Shown in pieces: positions 25,469 to 33,695 of a stretch of 34,432 bases of DNA (the first letter of the stretch is position 1; each line of letters opens with the position of its first letter). The stretch covers positions 1-34,432 of the forward strand of contig JAQYVP010000165.1 in NCBI GenBank assembly GCA_030145485.1, read 5' to 3'. Origin of the DNA: Chromatiales bacterium. Its GTDB lineage: Bacteria; Pseudomonadota; Gammaproteobacteria; Chromatiales; Chromatiaceae. Below the pieces are notes generated by a model. That model saw nothing but the letters and a program-made list of their open reading frames with translations. It made no database searches and had not been told where the DNA came from. Both the position numbers and the translations under genes were made by a program.

Positions 25469-26092
25469 ATGAACGCAACAGCACAACAAATCTCTTCTCA
25501 GATATCATCTGAATATGACCAGACCAATTTTCAACAGCTCTTTGACCAACGTTTTGATGAGCGCATGGCGCAAATCGAGGCAGATCATATCCCCTCGATG
25601 TCGATCATCTCAACCAAAGGCACCCTCGACATGGCCTACCCTCCCTTCATCCTGGCTGCGACAGCAGCAGCCCTTGGCTGGGAGGTCTCGGTTTTCTTCA
25701 CCTTCTACGGCCTCAGCCTGCTGAAAAAAAATCTTGATCTTGAAATCAGCCCACTCGGCAACCCCGCCATGCCGATGAAAATGCCGGTTGGACCCGAATG
25801 GCTGAAGAACATGGACATCAAAGTCCCCAACCTGGTGATGGCCGGAGTACCAGGATTTGAAAAAATGGCGACCAAAATGATGAAAAAGAGCCTCGACGTG
25901 AAAGGTGTCGCATCAATCGAGGATCTACGCTCGCTGAGCCTGGAAGCCGATGTCAAGCTGTTTGCATGCCAGATGACTGTCGATCTCTTCAACATGGATC
26001 AGGATGAGTTCATTCCGGAAATCAGCGGCTGGATTGGAGCGGCAAGTTTTCTGCCAACGGCGCAGAAGTCTGATGTAACACTGTTTGTGTAG
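25469..26092 (+). CDS. DsrE/DsrF-like (DsrE2-type) sulfur-transfer protein
   Basis: A 207-residue member of the DsrE2-type DsrE/F/H-like family. An N-terminal helical region precedes SMSIISTKGTLDMAYPPFIL and AATAAALGWEVSVFFTFYGLSLL, the hydrophobic core strand-helix that may associate with membrane. The C-terminal LFACQMTVDLFNM holds the only cysteine, C167, which would carry the persulfide. A very good ribosome site (AGGAG) precedes the ATG. In sulfur oxidisers such genes lie in rhd-tusA-dsrE2 sets; here no rhodanese gene is adjacent, and the tusA-dsrE gap is 176 bp with no gene in it. Confidence 0.88.
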   Translation: MNATAQQISSQISSEYDQTNFQQLFDQRFDERMAQIEADHIPSMSIISTKGTLDMAYPPFILAATAAALGWEVSVFFTFYGLSLLKKNLDLEISPLGNPAMPMKMPVGPEWLKNMDIKVPNLVMAGVPGFEKMATKMMKKSLDVKGVASIEDLRSLSLEADVKLFACQMTVDLFNMDQDEFIPEISGWIGAASFLPTAQKSDVTLFV

Positions 26093-26229
26093 GAGACACA
26101 CTCCCCAACCAGGCGGCAGAGAGATTCTGGTGATATTCGCCCGGGCTCCTTTGCCGCCATAGCGACTTCGCCCCAACAACGCCATAAACATAGACGTATC
26201 AGTCCCTTACACTGCAAACCTGTAACTGC

Positions 26230-26321
26230 TCAATAACTCTGTGCATTGAATACGCATCTTCCGGCTGTAGGTTGGGCAAAGGAGCGAAGCGACGTGCCCA
26301 ACGGATGCACGGGGTTATTGA
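26230..26321. repeat. Family B element, copy 2 (GTTGGGCA core)
   Basis: The terminal inverted repeats are TCAATAACTCTGTGCA (26230-26245) and TGCACGGGGTTATTGA (26306-26321). The core holds GTTGGGCA (26271-26278) and its complement TGCCCAAC (26295-26302) around GGAGCGAAGCGACG. This core differs from those of the other family B copies. It lies in the 419-bp gap between the DsrE2-like gene and proB; the part of the gap before it (26093-26229) shows nothing I can name. Confidence 0.75.
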
Positions 26322-26345
26322 GAACTTACGTAAACCCATAACTTC

Positions 26346-26500
26346 TCGATAGCCCCGTGCAGGAAGCAGGGTCGGGATCAGCTTTTCAGGGCTGTATAAA
26401 ACAGGGACGTTTTATCAGAGCGTACATGGATGTATTCACAGCGGAGCTGAAAGGATGATCCCGACCCTGCACAGACTCTAACAATGCACGGGATTATTGA
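26346..26500. repeat. Family B element, copy 3 (ACATGGATGTATT core)
   Basis: The outer arms are TCGATAGCCCCGTGCA (26346-26361) and TGCACGGGATTATTGA (26485-26500). Nested inside is a perfect 15-bp pair, GCAGGGTCGGGATCA (26366-26380) and its complement (26456-26470). The centre (26382-26441) includes AAAACAGGGACGTTTTATCA and TACATGGATGTATT, shared with copy 4 at 28785-28843. It ends 12 bases from the proB stop and may serve as its transcript end. Confidence 0.75.
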
Positions 26501-26511
26501 GAACATACGAT

Positions 26512-27632
26512 TTACAGCAAAACCAGGTCATCGCGGTGAATCAGTTCATCATCGTCGATATAACCGAGGATTTCTCGTATACGTGTTGACGGCTCCCCCT
26601 TGATAAGCCGTACTTCATCACCGCTGTAATTGATCAAGCCTCTGGCGATTTCGGCTCCATGTTTGTCAATGCAGGTAACGACCTCTCCGCGTCGAAAATC
26701 CCCGCTTGCTTCGGTGACCCCTATTGCCAGCAGGCTCTTGCCTCTGTTGCGCAACATCACTACTGCGCCATCATCCAGCGTCAATGACCCCTTGACCTGG
26801 AGTTGACCGGCAAGCCAGCGTTTTCTGGCCGTAGTGCTTTGTTGTGCCGGTTTCAGCAGCGTGCCTATCTCCTCACCCGATGCGATGCGATGTAAAACCT
26901 GCGGCTCGATGCCGCCGGCAATAATGGTCGCTGTTGCAGACCTCGCTGCGACACGCGCGGCTCGAATCTTGGTGATCATGCCACCTAGCCCCAGGCCACT
27001 GCAACTCTCACCTGCTGCTTCATCCAGCTGTGCTGAGTTAACACTCGACTCCTTGATCAGCCGGGCATTTTCATATCTGCCGGGATCCCTGTCATAGAGC
27101 CCCGGCTTGTCTGTAAGCAGCACCAGCAGATCAGCTTCAACCAGGTTTGCCACAAGCGCAGCAAGGGTGTCATTATCACCGAAGCGCAACTCATCATTTG
27201 CGACCGTGTCATTTTCGTTGACCACAGGAATAACGCCCAGCGACAACAGAGTCCTGAGTGTACTGTGTGCATTCAGGTAGCGTTTACGATTTGAGAGGTC
27301 ATCATGGGTCAGCAGGATCTGCGCAGTATGCAGGCCACGCCTGGAAAAACAACTCTCCCAGGCCTTGATAAGCCCCATCTGACCGATGGCAGCCGCCGCT
27401 TGCAAATCATGTAGAGAGGTAGGGCGGTGCTTCCATCCCATTCGAGACATGCCCTCTGCAACGGCGCCGGATGAAACCAGTACCAGCTCATGACCCTGGT
27501 TCGCCAGGTCAGCCATCTGCTCGACCCATACCCCAAGACGTTCGTGATCGAGGCCCCGACCATCCGCAGTCAGCAGCGCGCTGCCAATCTTGATCACCCA
27601 GCGGGATGCGGCAGGAATCCTTTCCCGTAACA

Positions 27633-27633
<1 letters not shown>
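26512..27633 (-). CDS. proB: Glutamate 5-kinase
   Basis: A 373-residue enzyme phosphorylating glutamate in the first step of proline synthesis. The amino-acid-kinase domain begins [17 protein letters not shown] and includes [23 protein letters not shown] and [16 protein letters not shown]-terminal PUA domain ([20 protein letters not shown] onwards) is present, as in E. coli. The start at 27633 overlaps the obgE stop (TAATG), which suggests coupled translation; an in-frame ATG at 27651 inside obgE is the alternative. It follows the common obgE-proB gene order. Confidence 0.95.
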
Positions 27634-28706
<1,073 letters not shown>

Positions 28707-28741
28707 TTATTCTAACTTTCCGGCTTTGTTTAAACTCTGCT

Positions 28742-28905
28742 AACTCCTCAATACCTCCGTGTAGGAAAGCAGGGTTAGTATTTGCCTTTCAGGGCTGTAG
28801 AAAACAGGGATGTTTTATCAGAGCATACATGGATGTATTTACGCGTCCCTGAAAGGCGAATTCTAACCCAGCACAGACTCGATAAGAATACACGAATTCT
28901 AAAAA
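28742..28905. repeat. Family B element, copy 4 (degenerate arms)
   Basis: The left arm is TCAATACCTCCGTGTA (28748-28763); the right arm near 28889 is worn. A 26-bp inner inverted pair (28769-28794 with 28847-28872, three mismatches) flanks the same centre as copy 3 (AAAACAGGGATGTTTTATCA, TACATGGATGTATT). With the rpmA terminator it accounts for nearly the whole gap between obgE and rpmA; no gene is seen. Confidence 0.7.
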
Positions 28906-28951
28906 TGCTGTGGCTATTCAGTCCATGTGGATCGTCGTAGCTCTCGCGCAT

Positions 28952-28979
28952 AAAAAAAGCCCCGTGATCAGCGGGGCTT
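28952..28979 (-). terminator. Intrinsic terminator of rplU-rpmA
   Basis: On the minus strand AAGCCCCG (28979-28972) and CGGGGCTT (28964-28957) form an 8-bp GC-rich stem with a seven-base loop, followed by T residues. It lies 23 bases beyond the rpmA stop codon. Confidence 0.92.
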
Positions 28980-29002
28980 CTTGTACAGAACCGGAAACCA
29001 GT

Positions 29003-29260
29003 TCAGGCTGGAACCACGCTTACGAACTGGCGGCTCTTAGGCCCTTTGATCTTGAATTCCACAAAGCCATCTGCTGTTGCGAACAGCGTGTGGTCTCGAC
29101 CGCAACCGACATTCTCACCGGCATGCACTTTGGTGCCGCGCTGACGAATGATGATATTGCCCGCGCTGATCTTCTGGCCGCCATACATCTTGACGCCAAG
29201 GCGTTTCGATTCTGAATCGCGACCGTTGCGTGTACTACCGCCTGCTTTTTTATGTGCCAT
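29003..29260 (-). CDS. rpmA: 50S ribosomal protein L27
   Basis: An 85-residue L27 of normal length. It starts [20 protein letters not shown], the tail that reaches the peptidyl-transferase centre, and continues with [20 protein letters not shown] and the [17 protein letters not shown] fold. It lies 13 bases after rplU in the standard L21-L27 operon and is followed by a strong terminator. Confidence 0.97.
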   Translation of the reverse strand: MAHKKAGGSTRNGRDSESKRLGVKMYGGQKISAGNIIIRQRGTKVHAGENVGCGRDHTLFATADGFVEFKIKGPKSRQFVSVVPA

Positions 29261-29273
29261 GGTTGTTTACTCT

Positions 29274-29585
29274 CTAGCCGTTAATGCCTGTAATCTCAAG
29301 TTCAGTGTACCATTGACGATGGCCCTGACGCTTCATGTGATGCTTGCGGCGTTTGAACTTGATGATTGTGACTTTTTTGCCTCGCCCATGGGACTTAACA
29401 GTTGCCGTCACTTTGCCGCCATCGACATAGGGAGCTCCAATCTTGACATCTTCACCTTCACCAATCATCAGCACCTTATCAAGATCAATAGAGGCGCCTT
29501 CGTCAGCATTTAATTTTTCTACACGGAGGGTCGCACCTTCGGTTACCCGATATTGCTTGCCACCTGTCTGGATCACGGCATACAT
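29274..29585 (-). CDS. rplU: 50S ribosomal protein L21
   Basis: A 103-residue L21 of normal length: [20 protein letters not shown] at the start, [19 protein letters not shown] in the middle, and the basic RNA-binding loop [21 protein letters not shown] chose the ATG at 29585 as in homologues, with GGAG about ten bases upstream, rather than the GTG at 29600. It is transcribed from the promoter at 29651-29679 together with rpmA. Confidence 0.96.
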   Translation of the reverse strand: MYAVIQTGGKQYRVTEGATLRVEKLNADEGASIDLDKVLMIGEGEDVKIGAPYVDGGKVTATVKSHGRGKKVTIIKFKRRKHHMKRQGHRQWYTELEITGING

Positions 29586-29650
29586 ACCCTGAATCTCCAC
29601 AAAATAGTTCTATAGACGAGATATCGAATCCCGTGAAATCAAGAGCGGGA

Positions 29651-29679
29651 ATTCTAGTGAGTTAATGCTCTCACGTCAA
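29651..29679 (-). promoter_or_regulatory. Sigma-70 promoter of rplU-rpmA
   Basis: On the minus strand TTGACG (29679-29674), 17 bases, then TAGAAT (29656-29651): five of six matches at each box with ideal spacing. Transcription would start near 29644, giving a leader of about 60 bases before rplU. Confidence 0.85.
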
Positions 29680-29696
29680 GTAAAAGCGAGTGTTTG

Positions 29697-30788
29697 TTAC
29701 ACATTAAAGCGGAAATGCACCACATCACCATCCTGCACAATGTAATCCTTGCCCTCCAGACGCAGCTTTCCCGCCTCTTTGGCGCCCTGCTCGCCATTGC
29801 AGGCGATAAAGTCATCGAAAGCCGTTACTTCTGCGCGAATAAACCCACGTTCGAAGTCAGTATGAATGACTCCGGCAGCCTGAGGCGCCGTCGCACCGAC
29901 AGGAACAGTCCATGCTCGCACCTCTTGGACCCCAGCTGTAAAATAGGTCTGCAAACTCAGCAGTTTGTAACCAGCGCGAATAACCCGGTTCAGGCCAGGC
30001 TCATCCAGCCCCAGATCATCGAGAAACTCCTGGCGCTCCTCATCATCGAGTTCAACCATCTCCATCTCGATCTCTGCGCACACCGCGACCGCTGCAGCCC
30101 CCTCCTCCGCAGCAAGCTGCTGTACCGCTTCCAGCATCGGGTTATTGTCAAAACCATCCTCGGCAACATTGGCAATATAGAGCGTTGGCTTGATGGTCAA
30201 CAGATGCAGATCATAAAGTTCGGCGCGAGAGTCGTCTTCGAGATCAAGAGAGCGCACCGGCTTGCCGCTATCCAGATGATCCACCACTTTTTGCAGCAGC
30301 TCTTTTCTGGCGACAATCTTCTTGTCACCGGTCTTAGCCTGGCGCTCCGTCTTGTTCAAAGCTTTCTCGACCGATTCCAGATCAGCCAGCGCCAGTTCGG
30401 TGTTAATCACTTCGATATCAGACAATGGATTAACCTTGCCCGCAACATGCACCACGTCATCATTCTCGAAACAGCGCACCACATGGCAAATCGCGTCAGT
30501 TTCACGAATATTGGCAAGGAATTTATTCCCCAACCCTTCGCCTTTGGATGCGCCGGCGACCAGCCCGGCAATATCCACGAATTGCATGGTGGTGGGAACA
30601 ATTTTTTCGGGATTGACAATTGCAGCGATCTGATCCTGACGCGGATCAGCAATTGGAACTATGCCCACATTGGGATCAATGGTGCAGAAGGGATAGTTAT
30701 CCGCAGCAATGGTTGCTCTGGTGAGTGCGTTGAAGAGTGTGGATTTCCCCACATTCGGCAGACCTACGATGCCGCATTTAAAACCCAT
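29697..30788 (-). CDS. ychF: Redox-regulated ATPase YchF
   Basis: A 363-residue Obg-family P-loop protein. G1 is [18 protein letters not shown], switch and G3 are [12 protein letters not shown] and [16 protein letters not shown], and the usual NKxD is replaced by NVAE (IANVAEDG), the NxxE feature linked to ATP preference in YchF/OLA1. The C-terminal TGS domain ([20 protein letters not shown] to [11 protein letters not shown]) is complete. I chose the ATG at 30788; the upstream in-frame extension runs through the tRNA terminator and scar. The gene next to it was once an intact tRNA-Thr. Confidence 0.95.
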   Translation of the reverse strand: MGFKCGIVGLPNVGKSTLFNALTRATIAADNYPFCTIDPNVGIVPIADPRQDQIAAIVNPEKIVPTTMQFVDIAGLVAGASKGEGLGNKFLANIRETDAICHVVRCFENDDVVHVAGKVNPLSDIEVINTELALADLESVEKALNKTERQAKTGDKKIVARKELLQKVVDHLDSGKPVRSLDLEDDSRAELYDLHLLTIKPTLYIANVAEDGFDNNPMLEAVQQLAAEEGAAAVAVCAEIEMEMVELDDEERQEFLDDLGLDEPGLNRVIRAGYKLLSLQTYFTAGVQEVRAWTVPVGATAPQAAGVIHTDFERGFIRAEVTAFDDFIACNGEQGAKEAGKLRLEGKDYIVQDGDVVHFRFNV

Positions 30789-30810
30789 GAATCCAACCCG
30801 TCCTGTAAAC

Positions 30811-30837
30811 AGAAAAAGCCCGATACGGGCTTTTTCT
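30811..30837 (-). terminator. Terminator of the former tRNA-Thr gene
   Basis: A 12-bp stem, AGAAAAAGCCCG/CGGGCTTTTTCT, with a three-base loop lies nine bases past the tRNA 3' end on the minus strand, between it and ychF. The T-rich arm would end tRNA transcription; it is symmetric enough to act in both directions. Confidence 0.85.
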
Positions 30838-30845
30838 TCTGAAAG

Positions 30846-30890
30846 TGGAGCCGGCGAGAGGAGTCGAACCCCCGACAAGCTGATTACAAG
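30846..30890 (-). other. 3' half of tRNA-Thr(UGU): attachment-site scar of an integrated island
   Basis: On the minus strand these 45 bases run from the anticodon loop CTTGTAA through the 3' anticodon strand TCAGC, the variable loop, a T-arm with TTCGACT, and acceptor strand CGCCGGC to T and an encoded CCA. The preceding bases do not complete the anticodon stem, D-arm or 5' acceptor, so this is no functional gene. A 3' tRNA fragment starting at the anticodon loop is the classic product of tyrosine-integrase insertion. The chromosomal side (terminator, ychF) is intact, so the island extends to higher coordinates and the restored tRNA should lie beyond the window. Confidence 0.8.
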
Positions 30891-30913
30891 AGCCAAAAGG
30901 GTGACTCTTCAAC

Positions 30914-31028
30914 AAAACGTAACACTGTGAATCACGCAATATCAACATATTAACATAGTTAAAATCAGTTTGTCTTAGTTTAAAAGTGTTACGTTTTTTT
31001 TGTGGTGTTACGTTTTTGTTACGTTTTT
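30914..31028. repeat. GTGTTACGTTTTT repeats next to the att scar (integrase-arm-like)
   Basis: GTGTTACGTTTTT occurs at 30986-30998 and 31005-31017, GTTACGTTTTT at 31018-31028, and the inverse AAAACGTAACAC at 30914-30925. The stretch is AT-rich and lies 24-138 bases from the tRNA scar on the island side. This is where arm-type integrase or Xis sites would be expected. Confidence 0.6.
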
Positions 31029-31138
31029 GAAGTCCGTTTTTCGATCATGGAAGGCATTTTCCTGACACAAAAGCACCTGTTTTACGGAGGCCATACTGCA
31101 GATTCTACGCTTGCCGGCGTTGCCATTATCCATGACAG

Positions 31139-31315
31139 TTATTTGTCCCAATCTTTCACATCCCTCTCCATTTTTTCAGCGGGAGGACGCCTACCTCTGC
31201 AAGCATCCAGTCGAACCTTCTCTTCGTTAACCACAACATCAGCGATGACTGGAGCCCAAGTCAACGAGTTGAGCTGACAAAATGCTTGGCGCTGACCCCC
31301 GTTAAGCCATTATTA
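31139..31315 (-). pseudogene. Broken small ORF with a single-base insertion after the start
   Basis: On the minus strand the frame ending at TAA 31139-31141 encodes LNGGQRQAFCQLNSLTWAPV, then IADVVVNEEKVRLDACRGRR and PPAEKMERDVKDWDK, a protein-like sequence with no start codon; TAA lies two codons upstream of the Leu. Removing one G from ATGGCTTAACGG joins ATG directly to this frame, giving MLNGGQ and a 55-residue protein. I do not know the family. Its position, divergent from the AlpA-like gene and inside an island with other broken genes, fits an accessory island protein. Confidence 0.45.
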
Positions 31316-31324
31316 TCGGAAATG

Positions 31325-31410
31325 TTATGACAGAGATAATTTATATCCCATAGAAAAATAACAGCTTACAGTCTGTCATAAAAACAGCCTGTGACAGAGA
31401 GTGTGACAGA
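31325..31410. promoter_or_regulatory. Cluster of TGACAGA sites between divergent island genes
   Basis: TTATGACAGA (31325-31334) and its inverse TCTGTCATAA (31372-31381) form a perfect 10-bp pair. TGTGACAGA occurs twice in direct orientation (31390-31398 and 31402-31410, 12 bases apart). They lie between the broken ORF and the AlpA-like gene. They could be binding sites for an island regulator or excisionase. Confidence 0.45.
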
Positions 31411-31463
31411 CTCGAGACTGTGCAACATTAGGTCTCACATCACAATCCTGTGGGGCCTTTTTT

Positions 31464-31685
31464 ATGCAAACTCAAAATGTCATTGACCCTTCCGATCTGA
31501 TACCAGTCGCCCTGGTTGCCGATGAATACCCGCACCTCTTCAATCAAAAGCAATTTACCTGGATGCTGCGCCGCCGTGACCGCAATGGCCTGGATCACGC
31601 CATCGTCAAGATGGGGGAGCGCCGCCTGTTTCTCCGCAACCTGACGCGACATGGGAACGTGAGCTCCTGGCTGCAAAGCGACTGA
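31464..31685 (+). CDS. AlpA/excisionase-like small DNA-binding protein
   Basis: A 73-residue protein, MQTQNVIDPSDLIPVALVAD and onward, with the pattern of small winged-helix proteins of islands: FNQKQFTWMLRRRDRNGLDH as the helix-turn-helix part, then AIVKMGERRLFLRNLTRHGN as the wing, and a closing VSSWL. Such proteins act as excisionases or activators of integrase. A GGGG stretch lies 10 to 13 bases before the ATG. It is followed after 21 bases by the DUF3631 pseudogene, the usual neighbour in such islands. It is the only island gene here that looks intact. Confidence 0.6.
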   Translation: MQTQNVIDPSDLIPVALVADEYPHLFNQKQFTWMLRRRDRNGLDHAIVKMGERRLFLRNLTRHGNVSSWLQSD

Positions 31686-31706
31686 CAAAGGCACTGAGGG
31701 GACGCT

Positions 31707-32919
31707 ATGCAATTAGATAAAGAGGATCCGAATGCATGGCTGGATGATGATCATAACAATCCCGGCATCGATCTACAGCAGCAGGTCACCCTCCTTGCCG
31801 GATTCACACCACTCTAGTATGACCAGCAACGCGACGCTGCGGCCAGGCGTCTGGGCGTACGTGCAGTAACGTTGGATAAGGAGGTTGCCAAGCTGCGTAG
31901 CAGTATTGCCGAAGAGGCATCCGCTGAAGTAGTCGAAGAGATCCCACCATGGGATGATCCGGTTGACGGCGCAGCATTGCTCAATAACATCGCACGAACA
32001 ATCAGCAGGCACGTCATTCTACCCACAGGTGCGATTGCCGCCTTGTCTGTTTGGGCACTGGGTTCTTTCTGCATGGATGCCTGGCGAGTATGGCCCAAGC
32101 TGCTGATTTCTTCACCAGAGAAGCGCTGTGGCAAGTCAACGCTACTGGAAACCATGGAGGGCATTGTCTATCGTGCGCTGCTGACGTCCAACATCATCCC
32201 GTCTGCCGTGTTTCGCAGCATCGAGGAGTGGTCCCCTACCCTCTTGATTGACGAAGCGGACACATTCGCAAAGAACAATGACGAACTCAACGGTGTCATC
32301 AATGCGGGTCATACCAGGCGCACAGCAGTCGTTATCCGCACTGAAAAACAGGACGATGGCTTCAAGCTGGTCAAGTTTAGCGTATGGTGCCCCTCAAGTC
32401 ATCTCCGGGATCGGTGAACAACGCGACACCCTGCATGACAGATCCATCCATATTGAGATGCGGCGTAAGTTGCCGGGCGAGAAATCACGCAAGTTGCCCG
32501 CTGAATACTACGAGCAACAGGTAGCAATCAGACGGCGTTGTCTGCGATGGGCCGAGGATAACGCACCCAGGCTGAAAAACACATCCCTACAGGCACCGGC
32601 ATGTTGCAATGACAGAGCACAGGATAACTGGACGCCACTATTCGCCATGGCGGCTATTGCTGGAGACGACTGGCCTGAGAAAATCAGCAGTGCCTACCTG
32701 ACATTCAATGCGTCAGCAGAGCATGATACCGACAATGCAGGCGTGCTGAAGCCCTATCACATCACTCCCGGAACGATCCGAATGAGTGATCACTACACGC
32801 CGAAAGGCTACAAATTATCCAGTTTCAACGATGCTTTTACCCGCTATCTCTCAATATCCCCTCAACAAACCGCCACATCGCCACAACCCATACAGGGCAA
32901 GGTTTGCAGCCCTATTTGA
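31707..32919 (+). pseudogene. DUF3631-domain helicase/primase-like protein, inactivated
   Basis: The reading frame starts MQLDKEDPNAWLDDDHNNPG with 36 codons, then an amber codon (31815-31817) in LAGFTPL*YDQQRDAAARRL, where relatives have Glu or Gln. It continues through WPKLLISSPEKRCGKSTLLE (Walker A-like) and PTLLIDEADTFAKNNDELNG (Walker B). Near 32380 a shift (one extra base or two missing) moves the rest into the +1 frame: YGAPQVISGIGEQRDTLHDR, SIHIEMRRKLPGEK and YTPKGYKLSSFNDAFTRYL. Both halves are well preserved, so inactivation is recent, unless read-through occurs. DUF3631 proteins accompany AlpA-like genes in integrated islands. Confidence 0.82.
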
Positions 32920-33001
32920 AAGCGCCACAAGAAAAATAGTGTGGCGGTTTAAAAAACTCCTAACCCATTGATAGATATCGAATGTGGCGATGTGGCGGTT
33001 T
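32867..33001. repeat. 19-bp inverted repeat around the 3' end of the DUF3631 pseudogene
   Basis: AAACCGCCACATCGCCACA (32867-32885) is exactly mirrored at 32983-33001, and GTGGCGGTTT recurs at 32941-32950. The left arm is inside the coding frame. The spacing is 97 bases. It may reflect a duplicated 3' coding end, or a regulatory or replication site. Confidence 0.6.
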
Positions 33002-33362
33002 GAAACGCCAGAATAGCTCACTAATGCGTCCTTCCCGCAAAAATACGGCCACTTCGCTATGGATAGATAGATCTCATATAGGGGAATCATGCTCAATGGC
33101 GAGTGTTTAGCTGACGCTATTACAAGCAAACAGAAGTGAATCCATGGCATGTTCGAATGACCACCATTGCTCCAATCCGGTCATTCACATCATTAGGTTG
33201 ATACACCCTCTGCAGCCATTTCAGTCAACGAAACAGCAACATTGAATGGGTAATAGTAAGATAAGCTTGTGGAGTGATATTGATCTGACAGACAAGCCGT
33301 GAAAAACGGTTACTGTCAGATCAAGTCTGAACTACCGTAGACAAATGGAATTGGCATCAAAT
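33002..33362. other. Gap without a gene; two hairpins
   Basis: No supported coding frame is seen. An 8-bp pair, GAATGACC (33155-33162) and GGTCATTC (33179-33186), forms a small hairpin. A larger one at 33280-33324 is listed separately. No copy of the tRNA-Thr 3' half and no integrase remnant was found here. Confidence 0.5.
33280..33324. terminator. Two-tier hairpin with 12-bp outer stem
   Basis: TTGATCTGACAG (33280-33291) and CTGTCAGATCAA (33313-33324) form a perfect 12-bp stem. Inside it CCGT/ACGG forms a second short stem around a five-base loop, GAAAA. It lies 39 bases beyond the stop of the minus-strand glycine-zipper gene and could protect or end that transcript, but there is no T run. 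An element end is the alternative. Confidence 0.4.
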
Positions 33363-33695
33363 TTATCTGCGCTTGCGCTTGGCGCGTTTTTTATGCCTCT
33401 TGATTCTCTTACGATGCCGCTTCGTTCCCTTTCGATGGTGTTTATGTCGCTTGTAATGACGCCTGTTGTCGCTAGCACCTGATATCACACCAATAGCGCC
33501 ACCGATCGCCGCACCCGTGGCAGCACCATCGCTGCCGTTGGCGACCGCGCCGACCAGTGCGCCGACTGCTGCACCCTGGATGCCTTTTCTCAAGGCTCTG
33601 CCGGCATGTGCGTCAGTGATCGAAACAACGATGATTACGGTTGAAATTAGCGCGGCAATAATAGTGCGCCTCAGTTGAATTCTCTGCATCATCAT
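33363..33695 (-). CDS. Exported glycine-zipper protein with highly basic tail
   Basis: A 110-residue protein. The signal peptide (RTIIAALISTVIIVVSITDA, cleaved near AHA) is followed by a glycine-zipper region (GIQGAAVGALVGAVANGSDG, AATGAAIGGAIGVISGA) of the membrane-associating 2TM type. The last 34 residues (from NRRHYKRHKHHRKGTKRHRK) are almost all Arg, Lys or His. Such a tail could bind polyanions, lipopolysaccharide or metal ions; function is unknown. The start overlaps the stop of the MORN gene (ATGA); three consecutive ATG codons make the exact start uncertain by two residues. GGAGAAG lies upstream. Confidence 0.75.
   Translation of the reverse strand: MMMQRIQLRRTIIAALISTVIIVVSITDAHAGRALRKGIQGAAVGALVGAVANGSDGAATGAAIGGAIGVISGASDNRRHYKRHKHHRKGTKRHRKRIKRHKKRAKRKRR

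Noticed and set aside
29694-30842. A 382-residue open frame on the plus strand
   Set aside because: It lies wholly antisense to ychF, whose motifs are unmistakable; the antisense translation shows no family features.
31002-31277. A 91-residue plus-strand frame near the att scar
   Set aside because: Starts within the TTACGTTTTT repeats and is antisense to a more protein-like minus-strand frame.
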